Shown one piece after another: positions 1-8,531 of a stretch of 64,000 nucleotides of DNA. Under the pieces are notes generated by a model. It worked only from the letters and a program-made list of their open reading frames with translations. It ran no database searches and was not told the DNA's origin. Source of the stretch: Micromonospora lupini (GTDB taxonomy: Bacteria; Actinomycetota; Actinomycetes; Mycobacteriales; Micromonosporaceae); the NCBI RefSeq assembly GCF_026342015.1, contig NZ_JAPENL010000002.1, forward strand, positions 873,001 to 937,000. Reading direction: 5' to 3'. Made by a program: the position numbers and the translations under genes. How positions within the stretch are numbered: the stretch's first letter is position 1; the number at the start of each line of letters is the position of its first letter.

Positions 1-102
1 CGCCGGATCCCCACCCGAAGGCGGCCCAGCCGGCGGACCCCAGCCGCCCTGCGCCGGATCCCAACCCGAAGGCGGCCCAGCCGGCGGAACCCAGCCGCCC
101 TG
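1..102 (-). repeat. 51-bp in-frame tandem repeat, two copies
   Basis: Positions 1-51 and 52-102 are nearly identical (a few substitutions). The period of 51 bp equals 17 codons, so the repeat adds whole copies of a Gly/Pro/Trp/Gln motif to the truncated protein on the minus strand. More copies may lie beyond the left edge. Confidence 0.85.
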
Positions 103-306
103 CGCGGTGGGATCGGGCGTACCCGCTGGGCTTGCCTGCCCCCAGCCCTGGGTGTGGCCGGGCGGCGGCCCGTATCCGGGCGGCGTCCCGGGGCCAGATC
201 CGGGGGGCGGCCCGGGGTCTGCGCCGGAGACGGGTGAGGTGGGGTCGGACGGGCCCGGGTCACCCGGCCCGGAGGGCGTGGTGGGCGGGGGCGACTGGTC
301 GGTCAT
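1..306 (-). CDS. Pro/Gly-rich protein, N-terminal part (runs off left edge)
   Basis: The reading frame starts at an ATG at 306-304 behind a clear AGGAGGG ribosome binding site (about 308-317, minus strand) and stays open to the window edge, 102 codons. It encodes almost only Pro, Gly, Ser, Thr, Asp and Gln, and ends in a repeated segment of the type QGGWGPPAGPPSGGDPA. Tails like this commonly form the cytoplasmic N-terminus of actinobacterial small membrane proteins (RDD, DUF4190 or DUF4870 types). That is family knowledge: no membrane segment is visible in the part present, so the function is unknown. Translated on the plus strand the same DNA gives no start with a ribosome binding site. Confidence is high that it is coding and low on identity. 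Confidence 0.8.
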   Translation of the reverse strand, partial: MTDQSPPPTTPSGPGDPGPSDPTSPVSGADPGPPPGSGPGTPPGYGPPPGHTQGWGQASPAGTPDPTAQGGWVPPAGPPSGWDPAQGGWGPPAGPPSGGDPA

Positions 307-425
307 GAACCCTCCTCAGCATCGGCTGGAACGGTTCACGATCTTCCCGGGCGGGCGTGCGCACCGCAGCACCGACCCGCCAGCCGATCGGGGGCAATCC
401 GCGAGCGAGGACGTCGGGAAGTCGC

Positions 426-629
426 TCAGGCGATGACGCGTACGTGCTCCGCCTGCGGGCCCTTCTGGCCCTGGGCGATCTCGAACTCCACGCGCTGACC
501 GTCGTCAAGCGCCTTGTAGCCGTCCATCTCGATCGCGGAGAAGTGGACGAAGACGTCCTGACCGCCGTCGACGGCGATGAAGCCGTAGCCCTTTTCGGCG
601 TTGAACCACTTCACGGTGCCCTGTGCCAC
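426..629 (-). CDS. cspA: cold-shock protein, CspA family
   Basis: A 67-residue single OB-fold cold-shock domain protein, the usual length. It carries RNP1 (KGYGFI) and RNP2 (VFVHFSAI), the aromatic residues that stack on single-stranded RNA or DNA, and starts MAQGTVKWFNAEKG. It acts in the cytoplasm as an RNA chaperone or antiterminator. The start is GTG at 629-627 with a GAGGGA ribosome binding site about 8 nt upstream. It stands alone and ends 119 bp before the Pro/Gly-rich gene on the same strand. Several csp paralogues are normal in actinomycetes, so which one this is cannot be told. Confidence 0.97.
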   Translation of the reverse strand: MAQGTVKWFNAEKGYGFIAVDGGQDVFVHFSAIEMDGYKALDDGQRVEFEIAQGQKGPQAEHVRVIA

Positions 630-873
630 GGTGCACTTCCCTCACTCTTGCGCAGCGTTGCCTGCCTGGGCGCGCGGCGCGGCCGGACGCCCTCGACCAC
701 CGCCTCAGCGATCGACGACGGCCGCTGAATGGGTGACCGAAATCGCACGCTACACGAGGAGTGACGGCCGCGCACGACCCCAAATCGGGCATATTCCTGG
801 ACGGGAGGACGGCGCCGGAACGGGTTGCGGAGGACCGCTCCGGAGGGGCACCGGCCGGCCCGCCCGCCCGGCG

Positions 874-946
874 GCGCGGCCCGACCGCGCGGCCCGACCG
901 CGCGGCCCGACCGCCCGGCGGCGCGGCCCGACCGCGCGGCCCGACC
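874..946. repeat. 13-bp GC-rich minisatellite in the cspA/GNAT intergenic region
   Basis: Five copies of GCGCGGCCCGACC lie at 874-886, 887-899, 900-912, 921-933 and 934-946, with an 8-bp interruption and a partial copy at 955-963. They sit in the 400-bp gap (630-1029) between the divergent cspA and GNAT genes. The frames crossing them are Arg/Pro-only and lack convincing starts, so I read the gap as non-coding: the cspA upstream region plus a slippage-prone repeat. Confidence 0.85.
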
Positions 947-1029
947 GCCCGACGGCGCGGCCCGGTCACTCGGCGGCGGAGCCTGGCACGCCCCGAATCG
1001 GCTCCCGCCCCTGTGGTAGGCATGCAGAC

Positions 1030-1560
1030 ATGACCACCGATATCGGCTCAGCCGCCGTTCGGCAGGCCGAGATCCACCGGGTTCGGCCTGAGGACGCCGC
1101 CCGGATGCGGGCGCTGCGCCTGGAGATGCTCGCCGACGCGCCGTTGGCCTTCCTGGAGACCCTGGCGGACGCGGCTGCCCGACCGCACCGCGAGTACGCC
1201 GCCCGGGTGGCGTACACCTCGGCCGGCCCGAACAACGCGCAGTTCGTCGCGGACCCGGGCGGCCGGCTGGTCGGGCACGCCGGCGGCACTGTCGCTCCGA
1301 ACGAGCCGGGGCTGACAGTCATCTACGCCGTGTACGTCACGCCGGCCTGGCGGGGCAGCGGGCTGCTCGGCGAGCTGATCGACGGGGTGGCCGCCTGGTC
1401 GCGGGCCTGCGGTCGGCCGGAGCTGCTGCTGGAGGTGGTGGTCGGCAACGACCGAGCCTACCGGGCCTACCAGCGGCTGGGCTTCACCGACACCGGCGTA
1501 CGAGTGCCCCACCCCACGATCCCCGCGCTGAACGAACTACAAATGCGCCGAACCGCGTAG
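1030..1560 (+). CDS. GNAT family N-acetyltransferase
   Basis: A 176-residue single-domain GNAT fold enzyme that would transfer an acetyl group from acetyl-CoA to an amine. The C-terminal half shows the expected order: a strand (IYAVYVTPAWRGSGL, the acetyl-CoA loop of R/Q-x-x-G-x-G/A type), then a helix, then the NDRAYRAYQRLGF motif that forms the late acetyl-CoA binding helix. The ATG at 1030 fits the family length; the frame extends far upstream only through the GC-rich repeat. No substrate can be inferred. It is a single gene that converges on paaN across a strong hairpin. Confidence 0.9.
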   Translation: MTTDIGSAAVRQAEIHRVRPEDAARMRALRLEMLADAPLAFLETLADAAARPHREYAARVAYTSAGPNNAQFVADPGGRLVGHAGGTVAPNEPGLTVIYAVYVTPAWRGSGLLGELIDGVAAWSRACGRPELLLEVVVGNDRAYRAYQRLGFTDTGVRVPHPTIPALNELQMRRTA

Positions 1561-1642
1561 TAACAAGAGAACCCTCCCAGGGCAGAGCCACCGGGCTGCT
1601 ACTCAAGGCGGGATGCGTCAGCGACAACCGTGCCCACGAAAA

Positions 1643-1716
1643 GGTTTCCGGGGCAGCCCGACCCGCGCAGGGATCAAGCCTGACCGCCCGGAGCGGGTCG
1701 GGCTGCCCCGGAAACC
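1643..1716. terminator. 24-bp perfect inverted repeat, likely bidirectional terminator
   Basis: The arms at 1643-1666 and 1693-1716 are perfect reverse complements over 24 bp with a 26-nt loop. The element lies between the convergent GNAT gene (ends 1560) and paaN (ends 1730), the right place for a shared rho-independent terminator. There is no U-tract, which is common in high-GC actinomycetes. The stem is longer than most terminators, so a mobile palindromic repeat is the alternative. Confidence 0.75.
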
Positions 1717-1729
1717 CCCACCGCAACCA

Positions 1730-3403
1730 CTACACGTGACGCCGAGACTGCACGATCCGGAACCGGTTGGCCACGTAAGCCCCATCGGTAAGCGCCGAGT
1801 TGGCCGCCGCGTTCGCGCCGCTGCCGTGGAAGTCGGAGAACGCCGCCGACTGGTTGACGAAGACGCCGCCGGTGAGGTTGCAGGACAGGTGCACCCCGAC
1901 CTCGACCGCCACCGCCTCGGTGGCGTCCAGCACGGCCTCGTCGGTCGAGTAGACCCCAGCGGTGAGCGCGCCCTTCTCGCCGACCGTCCGGCGCAGCAGC
2001 TCCAGGCTGTGGGCGGTGGAGTCGGTGGCGATGGCGAACGAGATCGGCCCGAACCACTCCCGGCCGTACGTCTCCGCGTCGTCCGCGCCCAGCTTCACGA
2101 TCGTCGGGGTACGCACCACCGCGTCGGCGTACGCCGGGTGGGTCACGGCCCGGGACTCCAGGACCGGCTCACCCACCTTGGTGACCTCGGCCAGCCGTTC
2201 CAGGACCCCGTCGTTGACGATGGCGCCGGTCAGCTCCACGCCCCGGGCCGGGTCGGCGGTCAGCTTGCCGACGGCTGCGGCGATCCCGCCGGCCACCTCG
2301 TCGAAGCTCTTGTGGCCCTGGTCGGTCTCGATGCCACCGGCCGGGATGAGGATGTTCTGCGAGGTGGTGCACATCTGCCCGCTGTAGAGGGTCAGAGTGA
2401 ACCCGAGGTTGCGGCACATGCCGGCGAAGTCGTCGGTGGAGTCGACGACCACCGTGTTCAGGCCGGCCTTCTCGGTGTAGACCGACGCCTGCCGGGCGTG
2501 TGTCTCCAGCCAGTCGCCGTACTCGGTGGAGCCGGTGAAGTCGACGATCCTGACCGAGCGGTGCAGGGCCAGGTCGCTGGCGAGCTTCTCACCGGGCGCC
2601 TCGGCCGCCAGCATGATCAGGTTCGGGTCGAAGCCGGCCTCGGCGAGCACCTCCCGGGCGTACTTCACGGTGATCGCCAGTGGCAGCACCGCGCGCGGGT
2701 GCGGCTTCACGATCACCGGGTTGCCGGTGACGAGCGAGGCGAACAGTCCCGGGTACGAGTTCCAGGTCGGGAAGGTGTTGCAGCCGATCACCAGCGCGAC
2801 CCCACGCGGCACCACGTGGAACGTCTTGGTCATCCGCAGCGGGTCGCCCTTGCCGGCGGCCTTCTCCCAGCCGGCCGTGCCCGGGTGCCGGGTCATCTCG
2901 GCGTACGCGTACGCCAGCGCCTCCAGCGCCCGGTCCAGAGCGTGCGCGCCGCCGGCCTGGAAGGCCATCACGAACGCCTGCCCGCTCGTGAACTGCACCG
3001 CGTTGGCCAGCTCGAAGATGTTCTTGTGCAGCCGGTCGAGGATCTCCAGGCAGACACCCACCCGGGCCTGCGGGCCGGCGTCGCGCCAGGCCGGCAGCGC
3101 GGCTGAGGCAGCCGCGATCAGCTCGTCGGTGCCGGCGTGCGGGTAACGCACCGCGAGCTCGACCCCGAACGGGCTCGTCTCGGTGGCGATCCGCTCGGAG
3201 GTGCCCGGCTGGTCGAGGGGGAAATCACCACCCAGGTACGCCTCGAAGGCGGCCTTGCCGTCGGCGGCGGCGGTCTCGCCGTAGACGCGAGGGCTGGGGG
3301 ATTCGGGGTACGCGGACCAGTAGCCCCGCTCCGTGATCGCGGTCAGCGCACGGTTGAGGGTGTCGGCGTGCCTGTCGTACAGGGGATGCGGGGTCTCCGT
3401 CAT
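1730..3403 (-). CDS. paaN: phenylacetic acid degradation protein PaaN (aldehyde dehydrogenase family)
   Basis: A 557-residue protein of the aldehyde dehydrogenase superfamily matching the actinobacterial PaaN type: MTETPHPLYDRH start, cofactor region VIGCNTFPTWNSYPG and VKPHPRAVLPLA, and catalytic-loop region SGQMCTTSQNILIP with the Cys nucleophile. In enteric bacteria PaaN/PaaZ oxidises the ring-opened semialdehyde of the phenylacetyl-CoA pathway. Here no other paa gene is near, so its pathway role is inferred. Two further ATGs lie 3 and 4 codons upstream, at 3412-3410 and 3415-3413. I chose 3403 because it gives the usual N-terminus, but no strong ribosome binding site decides between them. 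Confidence 0.88.
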   Translation of the reverse strand: MTETPHPLYDRHADTLNRALTAITERGYWSAYPESPSPRVYGETAAADGKAAFEAYLGGDFPLDQPGTSERIATETSPFGVELAVRYPHAGTDELIAAASAALPAWRDAGPQARVGVCLEILDRLHKNIFELANAVQFTSGQAFVMAFQAGGAHALDRALEALAYAYAEMTRHPGTAGWEKAAGKGDPLRMTKTFHVVPRGVALVIGCNTFPTWNSYPGLFASLVTGNPVIVKPHPRAVLPLAITVKYAREVLAEAGFDPNLIMLAAEAPGEKLASDLALHRSVRIVDFTGSTEYGDWLETHARQASVYTEKAGLNTVVVDSTDDFAGMCRNLGFTLTLYSGQMCTTSQNILIPAGGIETDQGHKSFDEVAGGIAAAVGKLTADPARGVELTGAIVNDGVLERLAEVTKVGEPVLESRAVTHPAYADAVVRTPTIVKLGADDAETYGREWFGPISFAIATDSTAHSLELLRRTVGEKGALTAGVYSTDEAVLDATEAVAVEVGVHLSCNLTGGVFVNQSAAFSDFHGSGANAAANSALTDGAYVANRFRIVQSRRHV

Positions 3404-3563
3404 GCCCGCCATCATGCAACAGCCTGGTCCACGAGCAGTAGGGGCGGATGCCCCACAGCGACTCGTGCGGCGGGCAGGCCCGAGCGGCAGCGCGCGTCCC
3501 GGCCCGGGATTGGTCGTGACGCCGACGGGTACCCGCCGTCCTCTGGCCAGGAGAGGACAACGG

Positions 3564-5780
3564 GTGAGGATCACGGAGATCCGGGTGCACGGGGTCGCCG
3601 ACAAGGGCCCGGAGTCGATCCTCGACCGGCCGGTGGTGGCGCGGGTCGCGGGGGACGACGAGGCCGGCTTCTACCGACCTCGGCCGGGCTTCGGCGATCC
3701 GGTGGGTCCGGGCGGGCCGACGCTTGAGGCGTACCGCTGGAGCAGGTTGACCGGCGGCACCGCGACCCGGACGTTCTCGCTGGTCCTGCTGCTGCCGTTC
3801 ATGCTCAGCAACATCGCGGTCTGGATGCTGCCGGTGGCCGGTCGGCCCGGCGGCGTGGCCCGGGCGCTCTGCCGCCTGCTGGCCGCGTCGATGACCGCGA
3901 TGTACGTGCTCTCCGCGGTCGGCGCGTCCCTGGACCTGATCGCCTGGCAGTGCGCGGCGTACCCGCGGTGTCTGGAGGGGCGCCGGGAGATCTCCTGGCT
4001 GGGCGGGGTGCCGCCGGGCCAGCGTCTCGCCCTGCTGGCGCTGCTGCCGATCATCGCGGTCGCCCTCATCTGGCGGGTCGGCGCCCGCACCTCGCAGCTA
4101 CCCGAGGACGGCCTGCACACGCCCGGGGTGGGCGCGGACCGGCTCGACACCCCTGCCTTCTGGGACAACCGGGCGCTGCTGCGTCGGCTGCGCTCGGTGC
4201 ACGTGGCCGTGGCGCTGGGCACGCTCGACGCCACGCTGCTTGTGGTTCTGGCCCCGCACGACGCCGCCCCGCCCGGTTACCTGTTGCTGGTCGCGGACGG
4301 GCTGGTGCTCGTCGCCGCGCTCGTCGCGCTCTGCCGGTCGGCTCTGGACGGGCACGGCGAGCAGGGTCTGATCACCGCCCGGGGGCTGCGGTGGACCGCG
4401 ATCGCGCTCACGGCGCTGACCCTGGGCTACGCGCTGTGGCCCCGACCGCCGTGGTCGGCCACCGGCACCCTGCCCGGTTACGGCCTCCTGGTCTCGCTGC
4501 TCTTCGCCGGGCAGGTAGTCCTGCTCGCGGTGCTGGGAATTGTGGTCCTGGCCCAGCGCCACCACCTGCCCCACCCGCGTTCTCTGATCACGGGGCTGTG
4601 CGCCCCGCTGATGGGTTCGATCGCGATCGGCCTGGCCGTGTCGTACTCGTCCGGGCTGACCTACACCCTCGCCGAATACCTGGATCGGGGCTCCAGCCCC
4701 ACGCCGGTCCGGCCGCTGCCGCCCGGCGCACCACCGCTCTCGCCTCCCGTCCCGTACCGCTGGGCCACGCTCGGCTTCTCCCTGGCGGTGCTTGTGGTGG
4801 TCCTGGCGGCGGTGTTGGACACCCGGATCAGGCGGGCCCGGCACCTCCGGGCAGCCGAGGAGCGCGTACGGCGAGACTTCCCCGAGGCGTCCCGGGTGCC
4901 ACCGGAGCGGGTGTGGGCCGTCCGGGACGCCGTCGTCCGGGCCGCCCGGACGGACCGGCTCTGGCCGCTGCTTCCGACGGCGTACGCGGTGCTGGCGGTG
5001 CTCACCCTGACGGCGGCGGGGTTGTCGGTGCGAGGGCAGGGACCGGGCGCGCTCGCGCTCCGGCTGGGCGGCCTGTCGCTGGCCCGCCCGGTGGTCTTCG
5101 TGACCGATCTGGGTGCCCTGCTGATCGGCCTGTTCGCCCTGTTCCTGGCCGGGGCGGGACTCGTCGCCTACCGGTCCGGCCCGATCCGGCTGATCGGGGT
5201 GCTCTGGGACCTCGCCACCTTCTGGCCACGCGCCGCCCATCCCCTCGCCCCGCCCTGCTATGCCGAGCGGGCGGTTCCCGAGCTGACCCGCAGGATCGGG
5301 CAACTCACCGCCGACGGGGGCGGGGTGGTGCTCTCCGGCCAGAGCCACGGCAGCGTGCTGGTCGCGGCGACGGTGCTCCAACTCCCCGACGACTCCCGCC
5401 GTCGGGTCGCGCTGCTCACCTACGCCGCGCCGCTGGGCAACAGGTACACCAGGTACTTCCCCGCGTACGTCAACGACAACGTGCTGCGCGAGGTCGGTGA
5501 CCGCCTGTCCTGGCGGTGGATCAACCTGTGGCGGTACACCGACCCGATCGGCGGGCGGATCTTCCGAGCGGGCGAGACGGAGTCCCCCGACGATCCGGCG
5601 AGCCGCGTCGACCGCTGGGTACGCGACCCGAAGACCCTGCTGGTGCCGCCGACCGACACCGTGCCGCCCCCGGTACAGGGCCACCGATTCATCCCGGACG
5701 AGGACTTCCACGCCGGGGTTCGCGAGCTGACTCGGCGGCTTGAGGAGCCGGGGGCCGGGCAACCCACCCTCAGAGAGTGA
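3564..5780 (+). CDS. multi-pass membrane protein with lipase-like nucleophile elbow
   Basis: A 738-residue protein. It begins with a soluble ITEIRVHGVADKG segment (residues 2-14), seen at the start of actinobacterial hydrolase-like membrane proteins, followed by many hydrophobic helices between about residues 70 and 540. The C-terminal soluble part contains VVLSGQSHGSVLVAA, a G-x-S-x-G nucleophile elbow, then a region with Asp and His that could complete a triad. Function is unknown; I infer a membrane-anchored serine hydrolase. The start is GTG at 3564 behind GGAGAGGA. It is divergent from paaN and its last 11 bp overlap the tail of the next, opposite-strand gene. Confidence 0.85.
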   Translation: MRITEIRVHGVADKGPESILDRPVVARVAGDDEAGFYRPRPGFGDPVGPGGPTLEAYRWSRLTGGTATRTFSLVLLLPFMLSNIAVWMLPVAGRPGGVARALCRLLAASMTAMYVLSAVGASLDLIAWQCAAYPRCLEGRREISWLGGVPPGQRLALLALLPIIAVALIWRVGARTSQLPEDGLHTPGVGADRLDTPAFWDNRALLRRLRSVHVAVALGTLDATLLVVLAPHDAAPPGYLLLVADGLVLVAALVALCRSALDGHGEQGLITARGLRWTAIALTALTLGYALWPRPPWSATGTLPGYGLLVSLLFAGQVVLLAVLGIVVLAQRHHLPHPRSLITGLCAPLMGSIAIGLAVSYSSGLTYTLAEYLDRGSSPTPVRPLPPGAPPLSPPVPYRWATLGFSLAVLVVVLAAVLDTRIRRARHLRAAEERVRRDFPEASRVPPERVWAVRDAVVRAARTDRLWPLLPTAYAVLAVLTLTAAGLSVRGQGPGALALRLGGLSLARPVVFVTDLGALLIGLFALFLAGAGLVAYRSGPIRLIGVLWDLATFWPRAAHPLAPPCYAERAVPELTRRIGQLTADGGGVVLSGQSHGSVLVAATVLQLPDDSRRRVALLTYAAPLGNRYTRYFPAYVNDNVLREVGDRLSWRWINLWRYTDPIGGRIFRAGETESPDDPASRVDRWVRDPKTLLVPPTDTVPPPVQGHRFIPDEDFHAGVRELTRRLEEPGAGQPTLRE

Positions 5781-6789
5781 GCTGCCAGTTGTTCCAGGCG
5801 TCCACCGGGCGGAAGCCGAGCTGCTCGTTGATCGCCACCATGTAGCTGTTGCTTGCCGCGTTGAAGGTGTCGATGACGCGTACCGCCGGCTCGTGGGTGA
5901 GCAGGTGGTGCAGGTTCTCCGCCTTGGCGATCAGGCCGAGGCGGTGCCCACGGTGGGCCGGGTCGACGATGGTGATCTGCTGGAAGGCGTGCCAGTCGGC
6001 GGAGGCGCCCACGTCCAGCAGGGTCCAGGCGACCAGCCGACCGGACGCCTCGTGCCGCATCCCGAGGTGGTAGCGCCGTCGGCCCTTGGCGTCCAACGCG
6101 CGCTCGTTGCCCCCGATGCGCTCGGCGTCCACCTGCTCCGGCTCCCACTGCATGTCACCCATGGGCGCGTCCATGAGCAGCCGGCCGTCCAGGTAGGCGA
6201 TGTCCGCCACGTACTCCTGCGGGGTCACGCCCTGCCAGCAGACCGACCGGTAGCCCTCGGCGAGCGGCGCGGCCTCGGCGAGCGCCGCCCGCAGAGCGAC
6301 CCGGTCGATGTCGGCGATCTCCAGCCGGCGTCGCACCTCGGCAAGCGCGGGCTGGGCGCCGATCGAGGCGGCGAACGCTCCACCCGCCGCCGATCGGGCC
6401 GGCCCGCCGGGCAGCGCGGAGACGGCCATGGCGACCATCCGCTTGCGGCCGTGCTCACGCAGCAGGCGCACCCCGTACTCGTGAAGTGCCCGGCCGACGC
6501 CCCGTCGCCGCAGCTCGGGATGCACGGTCAGCTCGGCGGAAGCGTTGTCGGGGTTGTCGAGCTGCGGCAGGTCGAGCTGGAGGTAGCCGGCCGGCGCCCC
6601 GTCCAGCCGGGCCAGTGCCCAGAGCGATCGGGTGCCGGGCGCCGGGGTGTGGAACTGCGCGTCGAAGCGACGCCGGCAGAAGGGCGGGAAGTCCGGAAGG
6701 TCGGCCTCGTTGGCCGCCGCGCCGACCCGGTACGCCTCGTCGACCGCGACCCGGTCGGCGCCGTCGAAGGACGTGATCGTGATGCTCAT
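5770..6789 (-). CDS. tandem GNAT acetyltransferase
   Basis: A 339-residue protein with two GNAT halves. The first has LTVHPELRRRGVGRALHEYG (acetyl-CoA loop, about residues 90-110). The second has ITIVDPAHRGHRLGLIAKAENL and ends with NSYMVAINEQLGFRP. Tandem GNATs of this size in actinobacteria include the mycothiol synthase MshD family, but this sequence lacks specific signatures I would trust, so I keep the call general. ATG at 6789. The 3' end overlaps the opposing membrane-protein gene by 11 bp, so the two transcripts share their tails. Confidence 0.88.
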   Translation of the reverse strand: MSITITSFDGADRVAVDEAYRVGAAANEADLPDFPPFCRRRFDAQFHTPAPGTRSLWALARLDGAPAGYLQLDLPQLDNPDNASAELTVHPELRRRGVGRALHEYGVRLLREHGRKRMVAMAVSALPGGPARSAAGGAFAASIGAQPALAEVRRRLEIADIDRVALRAALAEAAPLAEGYRSVCWQGVTPQEYVADIAYLDGRLLMDAPMGDMQWEPEQVDAERIGGNERALDAKGRRRYHLGMRHEASGRLVAWTLLDVGASADWHAFQQITIVDPAHRGHRLGLIAKAENLHHLLTHEPAVRVIDTFNAASNSYMVAINEQLGFRPVDAWNNWQLTL

Positions 6790-6814
6790 ATCGGGAGCCT
6801 GACAGCCGGAAAAG

Positions 6815-6849
6815 CGATGGGGCCAGCGAATTAATCGCTGGCCCCATCG
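6815..6849 (-). terminator. 15-bp perfect hairpin downstream of thrC
   Basis: Arms 6815-6829 and 6835-6849 pair perfectly over 15 bp around a 5-nt AT-only loop. It lies 183 bp past the thrC stop and just upstream of the tandem-GNAT start, so it probably ends the thrC transcript and insulates the GNAT gene. The stretch 6850-7031 between hairpin and thrC shows no gene. Confidence 0.75.
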
Positions 6850-7031
6850 GACGTGGTCGGGAGGGACACTCGCACAACGCCTCCGGCGTTGGGTCGCAAG
6901 AACTTCAAAAGTCTCCGGCGAAATGCCCTCCCGCACGGAGCATCTTGCGCCGTCCGGTTCCTGCCGTCAAGTCCAGACCGGCGGGTTTTCCACACTCACA
7001 GCGAAAACCCAGTTACCGGCCGATCGGAGGG

Positions 7032-8318
7032 TCAGCCGAGGAGGCCGGCGTCGCGGGCGGCGCGAAGGCTGGGCTTGATGTGGTGGGTCGGGCCGACCTG
7101 ACTGGCCACCGCGTCGATGGTCTTCAGGCCCTCGCCGGTGTTGAACACGACCGTCTCCGCCGTGGGATCGAGCCGCCCGGACTCGACAAGCTTGCGCAGC
7201 ACCGCCGCGGTCACGCCGCCGGCCGTCTCGGCGAAGACGCCAGTGGTGCGGGCGAGCTGACGGATGCCGGCGCGGATCTCGTCGTCGTCGGCGTACTCCA
7301 TCCAACCGCCGGTGCGGCGGACCGCCTCCAGGGCGTAGAGGCCGGCGGCCGGGTCGCCAATGTTCAGCGACTTGGCGATGCCTGTGGGCTTGACCGGGAT
7401 GATCGTGTCCGTGTCGGCGTGCAGCGCGGTGGCGATCGGGTTGCAGCCTGCCGACTGGGCGCCGAAGACCTTCCAGCCGCCGGCCGGCGCCTCGACCAGG
7501 CCGATCTCGACCAGCTCGGAGAACGCCTTGTCAATCTTGGTGAGCAGCTCGCCGCTGGCCATCGGGATGACCACCTGGGCCGGGATGCGCCAGCCGAGCT
7601 GCTCGGCCACCTCGTAGCCGAGGGTCTTGGAGCCCTCGGCGTAGTACGGGCGGACGTTCACGTTGACGAACGCCGTGTCCTCGAATTCGTCGGTCTCCAC
7701 CAGCTCGCCGCAGAGCCTGTTGACGTCGTCGTACGAGCCGTCGATGGCGACCAGCTCGCCACCGTAGACGGCTGTGGTGATGACCTTGCCCTGCTCCAGG
7801 TCGCTGGGGATGAAGACGACCGAGGGCACGCCGGCGCGGGCGGCGTGCGCGGCCACCGAGTTGGCCAGGTTGCCTGTGGACGCGCAGGCGAACCGGGTGA
7901 AGCCGAGCGCCTTCGCGGCGGTGAGCGCCACCGAGACGACACGGTCCTTGAACGAGTGGGTCGGGTTGGCGCTGTCGTCCTTGACCCAGAGCGGTGCGGT
8001 GATGCCCAGCTCGGCGGCGAGGTGCGGGGCCGCCACCAGCGGGGTCAGCCCCGGGTCGAGGGTGACCCGGGTGGCCGGGTCCTGGCCGGCGGGCAGCAGC
8101 GCGGCGTACCGCCAGATGTTGTTCGGGCCGGCCTCGATCTGCTCCCGGGTGACCGCGGCCAGGGCCGCGGTGTCGTAGTCCACCTCAAGGGGACCGAAAC
8201 ACTCGTAACAGGCGTGCTGCGCGGCGAGCGGGTAGCGGGCCGAACAGGCGCGACAGACCAGGGCGCGAGCGGGGCTGGCGGAGGTGTCGATGCCGGAGGC
8301 GGCGAGCGTCGACGTCAT
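7032..8318 (-). CDS. thrC: threonine synthase
   Basis: A 428-residue PLP enzyme converting O-phosphohomoserine to threonine. Residues about 18-50 form a zinc-ribbon-like segment (CRACSARYP...CYECFGPLE, two C-x2-C pairs), as in the plant-like ThrC class. The PLP lysine lies in NPTHSFKDRV, and the glycine-rich phosphate loop region is CASTGNLANS. ATG at 8318 with GAGAGGA at 8333-8327. The leader carries a SAM-I riboswitch that runs into this ribosome binding site (separate entry), so expression should respond to S-adenosylmethionine. No other threonine gene is adjacent. Identity is secure. Confidence 0.96.
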   Translation of the reverse strand: MTSTLAASGIDTSASPARALVCRACSARYPLAAQHACYECFGPLEVDYDTAALAAVTREQIEAGPNNIWRYAALLPAGQDPATRVTLDPGLTPLVAAPHLAAELGITAPLWVKDDSANPTHSFKDRVVSVALTAAKALGFTRFACASTGNLANSVAAHAARAGVPSVVFIPSDLEQGKVITTAVYGGELVAIDGSYDDVNRLCGELVETDEFEDTAFVNVNVRPYYAEGSKTLGYEVAEQLGWRIPAQVVIPMASGELLTKIDKAFSELVEIGLVEAPAGGWKVFGAQSAGCNPIATALHADTDTIIPVKPTGIAKSLNIGDPAAGLYALEAVRRTGGWMEYADDDEIRAGIRQLARTTGVFAETAGGVTAAVLRKLVESGRLDPTAETVVFNTGEGLKTIDAVASQVGPTHHIKPSLRAARDAGLLG

Positions 8319-8330
8319 GTCGAGAGTCCT

Positions 8331-8462
8331 CTCATCTTTCCCCGCATCGCACGGTGCGGCGGGGACGGAATTGGCACCTGCCCCGCCTGTCGCTCAGCGG
8401 TGAGCGCGCGGGGTGGTTGCCGGGGCGTCGTCGGGCCGTATCCCTCAGCCCCTCTGGATGAG
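8331..8462 (-). promoter_or_regulatory. SAM-I (S-box) riboswitch controlling thrC
   Basis: Read on the minus strand, the leader has the S-box hallmarks in order: P1 5' strand CTCATC (8462-8457), GAGGGATACGGCCC, CCGGCAACC, a variable GC-rich stem, CAGGTGCCAATTCC, and the closing P1 strand GATGAG (8336-8331). The ATG is only 12 nt beyond P1, leaving no room for a terminator. The GAG of the GAGAGGA ribosome binding site lies inside P1, so SAM binding should hide it and repress translation. The motif match is direct; the mechanism is inferred. Confidence 0.93.
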
Positions 8463-8531
8463 GTATGCAGTTGTGTCGTCGAGTCTAGGCAACGTTGCCT
8501 GTGGCCTCCACCGGGTATCCCAGGAAGTGGG

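Noticed and set aside
107..436. Plus-strand Gly/Pro-rich frame at the left end
   Set aside because: The minus strand has an AGGAGGG-ATG start and in-frame 17-codon repeats typical of Pro/Gly-rich membrane-protein tails; the plus frame has neither and runs into cspA.
3404..3563. Extending paaN or the divergent membrane-protein gene into their shared spacer
   Set aside because: The longer frames have no ribosome binding site and would overlap each other's promoter region; ATG 3403 and GTG 3564 fit better.
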